Positions 1-8,266 of a stretch of DNA of 64,000 bases are shown here, in pieces (within the stretch, counting starts at the first letter, position 1; the number at the start of each line of letters is the position of its first letter). The position numbers and the translations under genes are program-made. Source of the DNA: Devosia sp. (GTDB lineage: Bacteria; Pseudomonadota; Alphaproteobacteria; Rhizobiales; Devosiaceae); assembly GCF_028290625.1 (NCBI RefSeq), contig NZ_JAQGJM010000014.1, forward strand, positions 62,001-126,000, in the 5' to 3' direction. The notes beneath the pieces are model-generated. The model ran no database searches, was not told the origin of the DNA, and saw nothing but the letters and a program-made list of their open reading frames with translations.

Positions 1-383
1 TGGTCGACCTCAAGCATCAGCTCCGGGTCAGCTTTGTCTTCATCTCGCACGACCTGCTCACCGTCAGCTACATCTCGGACCGCATCGCGGTGATGTATCT
101 GGGCGAAGTGGTGGAATACGGCCTGACCGACGAGGTGTTCCGCAATCCCACCCATCCCTATACCCAGGCGCTGATCGCGGCCGTCCCCATTCCCGATCCG
201 GTCGCCGAAGAGGCCCGGACCAAAAAGCCGCTCTCGGGTGAATTGCCCAGCCCTCTCAACCTGCCGCTTGGCTGCGCTTTCGCATCGCGCTGCCCCAAAG
301 CCACCGACTATTGCCGCGCCGAAAAACCGGCCCTGCGGGCCCTTTCACCCACTCGAGACACGGCGTGCCATTATGCCAACTAA
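1..383 (+). CDS. Oligopeptide/dipeptide ABC transporter ATP-binding protein, C-terminal part
   Basis: The gene enters from the left edge, so only about 127 C-terminal residues are visible. They begin just before the switch/H-loop motif FISHDLL (near bases 42-62), where the histidine contacts ATP in ABC ATPases. The tail carries the oligo_HPY extension (NPTHPYTQAL) and the cysteine-rich end with RCP and CHY elements, which are standard for Opp/Dpp-type ATPases that energise peptide or small-amide uptake. It overlaps the next gene by 11 bases, so it is the upstream part of an operon with an MFS transporter and two amide hydrolases. The substrate cannot be read from this fragment. Confidence 0.9.
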   Translation, partial: VDLKHQLRVSFVFISHDLLTVSYISDRIAVMYLGEVVEYGLTDEVFRNPTHPYTQALIAAVPIPDPVAEEARTKKPLSGELPSPLNLPLGCAFASRCPKATDYCRAEKPALRALSPTRDTACHYAN

Positions 384-1647
384 CACATTCCGCCGCTTCG
401 GCATTGCGGGCGGCGGGCTCTTCTTCACCATCACCGGCATGGCGAACCCGTTTTTCACGCTCTACGCCTCCGAACTGGGCGCGTCGACGCTGGAAATCGG
501 CCTGATCGTCACCTTGCGGGCGCTGCTGCCGATCGTCATCGCCATGCCGTCGGGCCAACTCATCGACAGCATCGGCCCGATGAAGATGCTGCAATGGGGC
601 TCGCTCATGCTGCTGGTGTCGCTGGTCAATACGGTGTTTGCCACGAGCGTCTTGCCGCTGACCATATCGCAGCTCTTCATGGGCGGCTGCATTATCATCA
701 TGGCCTCGGCCCTGCAGGTGCTGGTCTCCACCGGCGATCGCGAGACGCGCAACAAGGCCATCACCACCTATTCCATGTGGATGTCGGGCGGCGGCATGCT
801 CGGACCGCTGATCGGCGGGCTGATTTCCTCGCGCTTCGCCGTGCCGCTCGAAGGCTACCGGTTCACCTTCATCGCCGCTTCCGTCAGCACGGCGCTGTTC
901 ATGCTGGTGCTGGCCTGGCTCAGCCGCCGCTATCCCCATCCGGTGCCGGCGAAGGGCGAGATCGGAGGCATCCTGTCGCCGAAGGGATTTACCGCCAGCT
1001 ACAAGCGGGGGATCGAACTCACCGCGGATCGCTCGGTCCAGTTCGGGCTGATCGGCACCTTCATCATCATGTATATCCAGGCGCTCTATATGGGCTTCCT
1101 GCCGCTCTATTTGAATCAATTCGGCTATGCGCCCCTGCAGATCGCCCTCCTGCTGTCCTGGCAGGGATTGGCCGGAATGGTCAGTCGCGTCGTCGTCGAC
1201 GGCCTGATCCGGCGCTTCACGCTGGAACACATCCTGACCGGTGCCGGATTGATCGCCTCGTTCTGCGTGGTGCTGACGCCGCTGGCCGCCCCCAATATCG
1301 TGCTGATGTACCTGCTGATCTTCGTGCTCGGCGCCGCCACGGGCATCAACCTGCCGGTCAGCCTGATGATCATGGTCGATGCCGTAGGCGAAAACCAGCG
1401 TGGCAAGCTGATGGGACTGCGGCTGCTGGCCAACCGCTTCTCGCAGACGGTGAGCCCGGCGGTGTTCGGCATCCTTGGGCATTTCATCGGCCTGACCGCA
1501 GCCTTTTTCGCCGGCGGCGCGGTGCTGGTCGTCACCATGTTCGGTTTTTCCGCCTACGCCGCCCACCGGGTGCGCACCACCGCCGCGGAGGCCGTCAATC
1601 CGCAGCCCGAACAACAACCCCAAGCCAAAAAGGATGACCTGACATGA
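373..1647 (+). CDS. MFS transporter
   Basis: A 424-residue, strongly hydrophobic protein with about twelve predicted membrane segments and a typical MFS two-half layout, including the GQLID loop between helices 2 and 3. The ATG at 373 was chosen because it gives a normal MFS amino end and overlaps the ABC gene stop, as in a coupled operon; longer in-frame starts would add a basic, non-membrane leader. It overlaps the following hydrolase by four bases (ATGA). The location beside an ABC ATPase and two cysteine hydrolases suggests it moves a substrate or product of that pathway, but direction and substrate are not known. Confidence 0.85.
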   Translation: MPTNTFRRFGIAGGGLFFTITGMANPFFTLYASELGASTLEIGLIVTLRALLPIVIAMPSGQLIDSIGPMKMLQWGSLMLLVSLVNTVFATSVLPLTISQLFMGGCIIIMASALQVLVSTGDRETRNKAITTYSMWMSGGGMLGPLIGGLISSRFAVPLEGYRFTFIAASVSTALFMLVLAWLSRRYPHPVPAKGEIGGILSPKGFTASYKRGIELTADRSVQFGLIGTFIIMYIQALYMGFLPLYLNQFGYAPLQIALLLSWQGLAGMVSRVVVDGLIRRFTLEHILTGAGLIASFCVVLTPLAAPNIVLMYLLIFVLGAATGINLPVSLMIMVDAVGENQRGKLMGLRLLANRFSQTVSPAVFGILGHFIGLTAAFFAGGAVLVVTMFGFSAYAAHRVRTTAAEAVNPQPEQQPQAKKDDLT

Positions 1648-2405
1648 GCGAACGCATCTGGGACAAATACCTGACCGAGCGCGACAAGGCGGTGTTCGCC
1701 GCCACCGGCTTCGGCGCCCTGGCCGATTGGGGCAAGCGCCCGGCCCTGCTGATCATCGACGTCAACTATGCCTTTTGCGATGAAGAACCCAAGCCGATCC
1801 TCGAGAGCATCAAGACCTGGCGCACCTCCTGCGGTGAGGATGCCTGGGAGGCGATGCCGGTGCTGCAAAAGCTGATCGGCGTGTCCCGCGACAAGGGCAT
1901 TCCGGTGATCTACACCACCGGCAGCCGCCGCGCCGACAACTGGGATGCCGGATCGTGGCGCTTCAAGGCAGCCGGCCGCCCGCCGGTCCCCGTGCTGGAT
2001 GCCAGCGCCCGCGACGGTAACGATATCGTCGATGCCATAGCCCCCGGCCCGCGCGACATCGTCGTGCGCAAGCTCAAGCCCTCCGGCTTTGCCGGCACGC
2101 CGCTGCAGTCCTACCTGCAGCTTCTGGGCTGCGACAGCCTGATCGTCACCGGCACCACCACGTCGGGCTGCGTGCGCGCCACGGTGCTGGACGCCTTCGC
2201 GGAAAACTTCCGCATCACCGTGGTCGAGGACGGCTGCTTCGACCGCACCCAGGCGAGCCACGCCATTAACCTGTGCGATATGCACGCCAAATACGCCAAT
2301 GTCCGCCCCAGCACCGAGGTGGTTGACTACCTCAATACGCTGAGCCAGGGCATGTTCGACCTGCCCTCGGGCCAGGGCATGGCCACCCGCATCGCCGCCG
2401 AATGA
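1644..2405 (+). CDS. Isochorismatase-family cysteine hydrolase (N-carbamoylsarcosine amidase-like)
   Basis: A 253-residue member of the isochorismatase-like hydrolase superfamily. The expected catalytic triad is visible: Asp39 in LLIIDV, a lysine at 143 or 145 in VRKLKPSGF, and the nucleophile Cys176 in TTSGCVRAT, followed by the family cis-peptide region. The SGCVRAT form and overall layout are closest in my reading to N-carbamoylsarcosine amidase or related small-amide hydrolases. The ATG overlaps the preceding MFS stop, so the two are translationally coupled. A second family member follows at 2455. The exact amide substrate is inferred only at family level. Confidence 0.85.
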   Translation: MSERIWDKYLTERDKAVFAATGFGALADWGKRPALLIIDVNYAFCDEEPKPILESIKTWRTSCGEDAWEAMPVLQKLIGVSRDKGIPVIYTTGSRRADNWDAGSWRFKAAGRPPVPVLDASARDGNDIVDAIAPGPRDIVVRKLKPSGFAGTPLQSYLQLLGCDSLIVTGTTTSGCVRATVLDAFAENFRITVVEDGCFDRTQASHAINLCDMHAKYANVRPSTEVVDYLNTLSQGMFDLPSGQGMATRIAAE

Positions 2406-2411
2406 TCATCC

Positions 2412-2434
2412 GCCCCGCCCCATGCGGGCGGGGC
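2412..2434 (+). terminator. GC-rich stem-loop with T4 between the two hydrolase genes
   Basis: A perfect 9-bp stem (2412-2420 with 2426-2434) closes a 5-base loop and is followed by TTTT at 2435-2438. It lies between two genes of one operon, 8 bases downstream of the first hydrolase stop, so it may be a leaky terminator or an mRNA-stabilising hairpin that lowers expression of downstream genes. Confidence 0.6.
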
Positions 2435-2454
2435 TTTTCCCACTGGAGAAAGCC

Positions 2455-3177
2455 ATGAACGCCGACCGTTTCGAGGACCATGCCTGGGCCGATGTCGTGC
2501 CCGAGGATCTGCTGCGCATATATGCCCCCTATCGGCGCGACACCTTTGTCGGCCCGCGCCCGGCACTGGTGCTGATCGACCTTTACAATGTCGCCTATCG
2601 TGGCGGGCCGGTGCAGCCGGAAACGCTTCTGGGTCAATATCCCAGCTCCTGCGGCATCTACGCTCACAACGCGATCGAGCCCACCAAGCAACTGATCGCG
2701 GCATCGCGCGCCGCCGGTATCCCGATTTTCTACTGCACCTCGGACAACCGCCCCTTCGCTGCTCCCCAGGGTGGCGGCGCCACGAGGCGCAAAAAAGCCT
2801 CGACCGCCCAGCGCTTTGCCGATGATTACGAAATCTGGGCGGACTTCGCACCACAGGATGGCGATGTCGTCATCCGCAAGCAGCGCGCCAGCATTTTTCA
2901 GGGCACACCGCTGACTTCGCACCTGAACCTGCTGGGGGTACAAAGCCTGATCGTCTGCGGCGAAAGCACCAGCGGCTGTGTGCGGGCAAGTTGCGTCGAC
3001 GGCTATTCCAGCGGGCTGCATGTCAGCCTGGTCGAGGAGTGCAGCTTCGACCGGCATGAGCTGGTCCACAAGATGAACCTGTTCGACCTGCACCATAAAT
3101 ATGCCGATGTGATGCATGTCGGCGAAGTCATTGCCCATCTGGATGGCATGATTGAAAATAGGGTGGCGGCCGAATAG
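2455..3177 (+). CDS. Second isochorismatase-family cysteine hydrolase
   Basis: A 240-residue paralog-like neighbour of the preceding gene. The triad is visible as the Asp in LVLIDLYN, a lysine in VVIRKQRASIFQGT, and the cysteine in STSGCVRASC. The start at 2455 has a GGAGAA ribosome site five bases upstream; an earlier in-frame ATG at 2422 lies inside the terminator-like stem and is unlikely. The two hydrolases share the SGCVRA motif but differ elsewhere, so they probably act on different amides, perhaps in successive steps, or form a hetero-oligomer. The substrate is not determined. Confidence 0.85.
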   Translation: MNADRFEDHAWADVVPEDLLRIYAPYRRDTFVGPRPALVLIDLYNVAYRGGPVQPETLLGQYPSSCGIYAHNAIEPTKQLIAASRAAGIPIFYCTSDNRPFAAPQGGGATRRKKASTAQRFADDYEIWADFAPQDGDVVIRKQRASIFQGTPLTSHLNLLGVQSLIVCGESTSGCVRASCVDGYSSGLHVSLVEECSFDRHELVHKMNLFDLHHKYADVMHVGEVIAHLDGMIENRVAAE

Positions 3178-3238
3178 GCCGCGCCCATCCCGCATCAGCG
3201 GCTGTCGACATCCTTTCACCGCGAAAACAATAATCCCC

Positions 3239-4507
3239 ATGACCATTTCCGATACGATCGCGGCCGCTCCCGCCGAGCAACCGCTCGACCCTAAACCCAA
3301 GCTCGGCACGTTCGCGGCTCTCCGCTATCGGAACTACCGGCTGTTCTGGTATGGCAACGCGATTTCCTTCACCGGCGACTGGCTGGACCAGGTGGCGTTG
3401 AACTGGCTGGTGATCTCCACCACCAATGACCCGCTGATGCTGGGCCTGGTCAATCTGGGGCGCGGGCTGCCGATCATGCTATTCGCCATGTTCGGCGGCG
3501 TGGTCGCCGACCGGATCGACCGGCGCACCATGCTGATCTGCACGCAGGCCTTGGCGATGCTGGTTGCGATCGGGCTGGCCTGCGTCGTGGCGTTCTTTGA
3601 CTCCTCGATCTGGCTGATCGTCGCGCTGGCGACCTGCCGGGGAACGATCGTGTCCTTCAACCTGCCGGCGCGGCATTCGCTGGTCTACCATCTGGTGCCG
3701 CGCGAGGCCGTGGCCAGCGCCGTATCGCTGAATTCGATCACCCTCAACATGGCCAAGATCATCGGGCCGCTCTCTTCAGCCGCGATCATCTCGGCCTTCG
3801 GCATTACCGCCTGTTTCATCGCCAATGCACTGAGCTTCACCGTAGTCATGGTCATGCTGCTGCTGCTCAAGATGCCGCCGCAAAAGGTTGAGCGTAAGGA
3901 AGAATCCTTTCTCGACAGCCTGGTCGGCGGCTTTGTCTATATGGGCCGCGAGCCGATCATGCTGATGTTGGTTCTGGTCGCGCTGGTGCCAACCTTCTTC
4001 TGCCAGCCCTATATCCAGTTTTTGACGGTGTTCGCAGCGCAGGTGTTTCACACCGGCCCCAGCGGGCTGGGCATCATGACGGCGCTGGCGGCGGCCGGAT
4101 CGATCTGCGGCGGCCTCCTGGCCAGCCGCATCCAGCGCGATGCGCGACGCGGCTCCACCATGCTGAAATTCATGGGCGCATTCGCCGTTTCGCTCATTCT
4201 GTTCGCGGCGGCGCCTAACATCTACTGGGCGATCCCGGTGCTGTTCACCGCCGGCGCCATGCATATCGCCTATAACTCGTCCAACAACACCATCCTGCAA
4301 CTCACCGTCGATGACGCCTATCGCGGCCGGGTCATGTCATCGCTGTTCATGACCCGCGGCCTGATGCCGATGGGTACAGCCGCCATGGCGCTATTGGCGG
4401 CAGGCTTAGGCCCACGGCTGGCGATGGCATCGATGGCGCTGGTGGTCGTTGTCTTCGCAGTCGTCCTCTGGCTGCAGATGCCCAAGCTACGCAACCTGCG
4501 AGTATGA
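3239..4507 (+). CDS. MFS transporter (MFS_3/EntS-like)
   Basis: A 422-residue polytopic protein with the amino-terminal signature RNYRLFWYGNAISFTGDW of the PF05977 MFS branch, which includes enterobactin exporters and other effluxers. The ATG at 3239 is preferred; an in-frame start 87 bases upstream would add a basic non-hydrophobic tail that also overlaps the previous gene. The loop DRIDRRT between helices 2 and 3 is typical of MFS proteins. It is the last gene of the apparent five-gene plus-strand run and may export a product. The function is inferred from family only. Confidence 0.8.
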   Translation: MTISDTIAAAPAEQPLDPKPKLGTFAALRYRNYRLFWYGNAISFTGDWLDQVALNWLVISTTNDPLMLGLVNLGRGLPIMLFAMFGGVVADRIDRRTMLICTQALAMLVAIGLACVVAFFDSSIWLIVALATCRGTIVSFNLPARHSLVYHLVPREAVASAVSLNSITLNMAKIIGPLSSAAIISAFGITACFIANALSFTVVMVMLLLLKMPPQKVERKEESFLDSLVGGFVYMGREPIMLMLVLVALVPTFFCQPYIQFLTVFAAQVFHTGPSGLGIMTALAAAGSICGGLLASRIQRDARRGSTMLKFMGAFAVSLILFAAAPNIYWAIPVLFTAGAMHIAYNSSNNTILQLTVDDAYRGRVMSSLFMTRGLMPMGTAAMALLAAGLGPRLAMASMALVVVVFAVVLWLQMPKLRNLRV

Positions 4508-4766
4508 TCATCCCGCCGGCTGAGGGGAATGACCGCGGCGCTGGAAACCGCCCACTCCTCTGGGACTCACCGGCTGGCCAATCTCCGAAGCCGAAGGGAC
4601 AACCGTTCTCAATGCGGCCCGAAAAATGGCCCGCCATTCGATGTTGAAACGACGCTCGTCCATGTTTGGACCGACGCGGCCTGCAGAACGGAGAGTCGAC
4701 CAAGCTAGGTCAAAACTGAGGCCGTGAAACGAGAATGAACGGCCCAATGGGCTCAAAGAGTAGAGC

Positions 4767-4840
4767 TGGAGCGGGTAGCGGGAATCGAACCCGCATATTC
4801 AGCTTGGAAGGCTGCTGCTCTACCACTGAGCTATACCCGC
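4767..4840 (-). tRNA. tRNA-Gly (anticodon TCC)
   Basis: Read on the minus strand, this forms a complete cloverleaf with a 7-bp acceptor stem (GCGGGTA/TACCCGC), D-loop with AGCTCAGTGGTAGAGC, TTCGATT T-loop, and encoded CCA. The anticodon TCC lies at 4806-4808 (plus-strand GGA). It lies downstream of tRNA-Tyr on the same strand and probably shares its promoter. Confidence 0.97.
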
Positions 4841-4927
4841 CCGATGGCCCGAGCCACGAGACTATTGCCCGATGCTAGTTTCAATGCCGGGCCAAGGCAA
4901 TGCCAGGCGGCATCTGAAACAGCGAAA

Positions 4928-5012
4928 TGGTGGAGGGGACTGGATTCGAACCAGTGTACGCTAAGCGAGCAGATTTACAGTCTGCCGGATTTAACCACTC
5001 TCCCACCCCTCC
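4928..5012 (-). tRNA. tRNA-Tyr (anticodon GTA)
   Basis: An 85-base class II tRNA on the minus strand, with acceptor GGAGGGG/CCCCTCC, a GTA anticodon loop (CTGTAAA), a long variable arm, a GTTCGAATC T-loop and encoded CCA. The long variable arm and GTA anticodon identify tyrosine. It is followed 87 bases later by tRNA-Gly. Confidence 0.97.
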
Positions 5013-5067
5013 ACTGACTACGTCGCACGAGCGGGATAACGAAGCGCCTGGGCGCGTCGTCGGGCGG

Positions 5068-5096
5068 TTTATGGTGATCTGTGACAGGAGTGTCAA
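5068..5096 (-). promoter_or_regulatory. Sigma-70 promoter for tRNA-Tyr/tRNA-Gly
   Basis: On the minus strand a perfect TTGACA (-35, 5091-5096) is followed after exactly 17 bases by CATAAA (-10, 5068-5073), four of six matches to consensus. It ends about 55 bases upstream of the tRNA-Tyr 5' end, a sensible distance for a short leader removed by RNase P. Confidence 0.65.
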
Positions 5097-5194
5097 CTGC
5101 TGTTGCAACTTGCCCGCAAGAAATCCAGCATGCTTGTTCATATAGGCACCCGGAGCGGCTTGCTGGCCCCGCCCAAAGGCGCTACCCCTGCCCT

Positions 5195-5947
5195 ATGAGC
5201 TTCAACAAATTTCCCGCCAAGCCACGCTACGATCCCGATGACGGTCCGGTCTATCTTTACGGCCTGCACACCGTGCGCGCCGCATTGGATAATCCCAACC
5301 GCACCAAGAAAGTGCTGCTGGTCACGCCTAACGCCTTGAACAGGCTCAAGGAAACCGGCGAGATCGGCAAGGTTTCCGTCAAGGAGACCACGCCCAAGGA
5401 ACTCGACCGCCTGCTCGGCGACGACGCCGTGCACCAGGGCGCGGCCCTTGAGGTCGACCCCGTCAGCCGGTTCGGACTCAATGATATCAATCCCTTACGC
5501 CTGGTTGTGGTGCTCGACCAGATCACCGACCCGCACAATGTCGGCGCGATTCTGCGCACCGCCTGCGCTTTCGGCGCCGATGCGGTGATCACCACGGCAC
5601 GCCACTCACCGCGAGAGACCGGCGTGATGGCCAAATCCGCCTCCGGCGCTCTGGATCTGGTGCCGATGATCGAGGTAAAAAACCTCGGGGACGCCATCGA
5701 AACTCTCAAGAAGCGCGGCATGTTAGTGCTGGGCTTTGATTCGGAAAGCGAACACCAGCTCAAGCCCCGCAGCGGCGACGTGCCGCTGGCGATCGTCATG
5801 GGCGCCGAGGGCAAGGGCCTGCGCCAGCGCACCCGCGAACTCTGCGACGAGATGGTCAAGCTCGATATGCCCGGCCCGATCAAATCGCTCAATGTCTCCA
5901 ACGCCGCCGCCATCGCCTTGTTCGCGGCCACTGCCGGACGTTCCTGA
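5195..5947 (+). CDS. rlmB: 23S rRNA (guanosine-2251)-2'-O-methyltransferase, TrmH/SpoU family
   Basis: A 250-residue SPOUT methyltransferase. The amino-terminal substrate-binding part has YLYGLHTVRAAL (near residue 20), and the knot domain shows the three SpoU motifs: DQITDPHNVGAILRTA, VMGAEGKGLR and the final LNVSNAAAIALF. This fits RlmB, which methylates the ribose of G2251 in 23S rRNA using S-adenosylmethionine. The ATG at 5195 gives the usual family length; an in-frame opening 114 bases upstream gives an implausible leader. Its stop overlaps the start of the next gene (TGATG). Confidence 0.92.
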   Translation: MSFNKFPAKPRYDPDDGPVYLYGLHTVRAALDNPNRTKKVLLVTPNALNRLKETGEIGKVSVKETTPKELDRLLGDDAVHQGAALEVDPVSRFGLNDINPLRLVVVLDQITDPHNVGAILRTACAFGADAVITTARHSPRETGVMAKSASGALDLVPMIEVKNLGDAIETLKKRGMLVLGFDSESEHQLKPRSGDVPLAIVMGAEGKGLRQRTRELCDEMVKLDMPGPIKSLNVSNAAAIALFAATAGRS

Positions 5948-6336
5948 TGTCGCTCTTCGAACCCTTCGCCATCGCCCTGCGCCTGTCGGGCGTCCGAGTG
6001 GGACAACTGGAGCTTGATGGGGCGCTCAAGCGCCTGACCAGCCGCTTCGAGCCCGAGGATGACGCGGATAGCTCCTACGCCCAGATCGACGTGGACGTGG
6101 ACAATCCGGTCCGCGCGGTGCTGGAACTGGCGGAGCATTGCGGGCCGGCCGTTGCGGCCATGCTTGCAGATCGTCGAATCGGCAAAGCCGTGCTCGATAT
6201 TGCCTTCGACTTCCCCGAAGAGGGCGAGGCGATGTCGACCCGCCTGCCCGCCCACATGGTCGCCGCCGTCGCCGGCCACGACATCGATATCGAAGTCTCG
6301 GTCTATCTTACCGACGTCGAAGAGTCCGAGGACTAG
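5947..6336 (+). CDS. Hypothetical protein, 129 residues
   Basis: A small, acidic, soluble protein beginning in the last base of rlmB (TGATG), so it is very likely translated by coupling with it. It starts MSLFEPFAIALRL and ends in an acidic tail (VEESED). There is no signal peptide, membrane helix or cysteine cluster. The alternating pattern IDVDVDNPVRAVLEL, and DIDIEVSVYLTD near the end, suggest a mostly beta-strand fold. I do not recognise a family. Its stop shares a CTAG with the stop of the convergent deacetylase gene. Confidence 0.7.
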   Translation: MSLFEPFAIALRLSGVRVGQLELDGALKRLTSRFEPEDDADSSYAQIDVDVDNPVRAVLELAEHCGPAVAAMLADRRIGKAVLDIAFDFPEEGEAMSTRLPAHMVAAVAGHDIDIEVSVYLTDVEESED

Positions 6337-7208
6337 AAGCGCAGCGGCCCCGTCACCGGCGCTTCGGCGGTGATGACATCGCGGCCGAACACGCCTGGAT
6401 CGCGCGGCACCAGCCGGACCACCGAATAACCATGCTCACCCAGTTGCGCGAGGAACTCCGGCAGCAGCGCGACAGTGCGCGCATGGATATCGTGGAACAG
6501 GATGATGCCGCTGCCACGCGCCTCCAGCCGCTGCAGTGTGCGAGCGATGATCTGGTCGGGGTTCTCGGAATAGTAGTCCTTGCTGTCGATATTGACGTCC
6601 AGCACCACCATGTCGTTCTGCGCCATATTGGTACGAAGGAATCCGGTCTGTGCCAGGTAGGGAAAGCGGAAGAACGGCGATAGCGTCGCGCCGCTGCCGG
6701 CCAGCGCCCGCGAAATCGCCCTCTCGCCCCTGAGCACGTCGTCCAGCGCCGCCTGGCCGGTCAGCTTGGACAGGTCGGCATGGTCATAGCTGTGGCTGCC
6801 GATCGTATGGCCATGCGCCGCCACCGCCCGCACCAGTTCGGGATGCGCATCGGCGGCGCGGCCCAACATCAGGAAGCTGGCCCTGACGTTGTAGCGATCG
6901 AGAATGTCGAGAATTGCATCGGTCCGCCCGGCGCGCGGACCGTCATCGAAGGTCAGGATGACTTCGCCGGGGTGCAGGACGATATCGGCGGTGGATGCGA
7001 CGGTCAGCGTGCGCCCACTCAACGGGCCACGCGAAAACAATCGGTCGGGCATGGCCTGCGGATAGCTTGCCGGGACCAACTGGGGAACACTGCCGGTTAT
7101 TTCTGGGGCCGAGGCCGCAAATTCCAGGCGCGAACTCGGTGGCTTGGCACATCCCCCAAGCAGCACACTCGCCAGGGCGGCGACAATGACAAAACGCGAA
7201 AGCAACAC
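6333..7208 (-). CDS. Polysaccharide deacetylase lipoprotein (NodB homology)
   Basis: A 291-residue carbohydrate esterase 4 protein. A lipoprotein signal with LLGGC places the lipidated cysteine at residue 20, so it is probably anchored in the outer or inner membrane facing the periplasm. The NodB-domain motifs are present in order: TFDDGP (metal Asp and catalytic base), HSYDH (two metal histidines), FRFPY, and LFHDIH (catalytic histidine). Such enzymes remove N-acetyl groups from peptidoglycan or polysaccharide; the target here is unknown. It stands alone on the minus strand and overlaps the upstream convergent gene by four bases. Confidence 0.9.
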   Translation of the reverse strand: MLLSRFVIVAALASVLLGGCAKPPSSRLEFAASAPEITGSVPQLVPASYPQAMPDRLFSRGPLSGRTLTVASTADIVLHPGEVILTFDDGPRAGRTDAILDILDRYNVRASFLMLGRAADAHPELVRAVAAHGHTIGSHSYDHADLSKLTGQAALDDVLRGERAISRALAGSGATLSPFFRFPYLAQTGFLRTNMAQNDMVVLDVNIDSKDYYSENPDQIIARTLQRLEARGSGIILFHDIHARTVALLPEFLAQLGEHGYSVVRLVPRDPGVFGRDVITAEAPVTGPLRF

Positions 7209-7267
7209 GACCTGAACTCTGCACCATCACCACAGAGCCAGTTTTTGCGATTATGGTTAATTTTGCG

Positions 7268-7747
7268 TCAGCGGCCGGACGTTTCCGGGCCGGCGGCGAG
7301 CTTTGCTTTCACCACCAGTGTATCGAGAGCGCTGAGAAAGGCCGAACGATCGGCCGGCCGAAAGCTGGCATTGTAGCCCTTGCTTTCGCCGGTTTCGCGC
7401 AGGTGCTGGTTGAGTTCGCGCATGGCCAGCGCCATGCCGATCGAGGCCTGGGTGAAGGGCTTGCCGGTAAAGCCGAGCACGTGCGCGCCGCCGGCGAGCG
7501 CCCGCCCAGCCAGAGGAATGTCGGCGGTCAGGACGATGTCATTGGCCTGCGCCTGCTCGACAATCCAGTCATCGGCAGCGTCGGCGCCCTGCGGCACCAC
7601 GACGACGCGCACCATCGGATCGCGCGACGGCCTTATGCCACCATTGCTGACAAAGATGAGCACCAGCCCGTGCCGCTCGACCACGCGCAGCGCCTCGTCC
7701 TTGACGGGACAGGCATCGGCATCGACGTAAATTTGAGGATTGGGCAT
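7268..7747 (-). CDS. UPF0178 / YaiI-YqxD family protein (DUF188)
   Basis: A 159-residue protein with the signature of the YaiI/YqxD family: an amino-terminal IYVDADACPVKDE, then FVSNGG, and VLTADIPLAGRAL in the middle. The aspartates in VDADACPVKDE resemble a PIN/NYN-type metal site, and a nuclease role has been suggested for the family but is not proven. The length matches family members (about 150 residues). It lies 9 bases downstream of the RES toxin gene on the same strand and may be co-transcribed with that module. Confidence 0.88.
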   Translation of the reverse strand: MPNPQIYVDADACPVKDEALRVVERHGLVLIFVSNGGIRPSRDPMVRVVVVPQGADAADDWIVEQAQANDIVLTADIPLAGRALAGGAHVLGFTGKPFTQASIGMALAMRELNQHLRETGESKGYNASFRPADRSAFLSALDTLVVKAKLAAGPETSGR

Positions 7748-7756
7748 GGGTCTCGA

Positions 7757-8266
7757 TCAGGCCAGGGGCGGATTAAGTCTGGTATCGAGGGCAAAGCCCT
7801 CTTGCGAACGCAAGGTGTACCGGCCATCGGCCGTGGAAGCCACGAACAATAGGTTCCAGCTATTGGGCGAAACGACGCTGGGAACGGCCACGAATTTGTG
7901 GGTTCGCAACAGAGCATCGCCGAACGATTGTTGCCCGGCGCTCGGCATGCCGGTGCGCAGCCAATTGGAATTGGGTAGGCTTTCGGCATCAACGACGTGC
8001 ACGTCAGCGGGATCGATAATCCGTAGCGAGGTCAAGCTATGGGCTATCGTGTCCATGCGCTTGAAGCCACGATGCACCGCCACTTCCAGAATGGTCGTTG
8101 ACGCGTCGAGCGCGCAGTACACCGCCCGTACGCCGACGCTGCTCCAGCGCCCGCCGTACCTGTAAGCGCCCTCCCCGCTGTCCCAGGTAGCTGCGAATTG
8201 TTGGGCGTCGAGGCGCCACGCGACCAGCTCGGTTCCACCCAGAAGGGCGGGCAGCGGTGCGCTCAC
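7757..8266 (-). CDS. RES-domain toxin
   Basis: A 169-residue RES-domain protein. The domain name residues are visible: Arg18 in AWRL, GGRW at 38-41, Tyr50 in AVYC, Glu61 in TTILEVAVH, and a serine in the WNLLFVAS region. Known RES toxins (such as MbcT and Res) degrade or phosphorylyse NAD+ and are neutralised by a Xre/MbcA-type antitoxin. Here the start codon overlaps the stop of exactly such an antitoxin by four bases. The antitoxin-first order and coupling fit an autoregulated toxin-antitoxin pair. The activity is inferred from family. Confidence 0.9.
   Translation of the reverse strand: MSAPLPALLGGTELVAWRLDAQQFAATWDSGEGAYRYGGRWSSVGVRAVYCALDASTTILEVAVHRGFKRMDTIAHSLTSLRIIDPADVHVVDAESLPNSNWLRTGMPSAGQQSFGDALLRTHKFVAVPSVVSPNSWNLLFVASTADGRYTLRSQEGFALDTRLNPPLA

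Noticed and set aside
256..1623. Long open frame (455 codons) on the minus strand opposite the first MFS gene
   Set aside because: Its product is rich in His, Gln, Asp and Arg in a pattern that mirrors membrane-helix codons of the MFS gene; it has no family or ribosome site.
4508..4756. An 82-codon minus-strand frame between the second MFS gene and tRNA-Gly
   Set aside because: No ribosome site, no recognisable domain, and it does not fit the neighbours; treated as non-coding.
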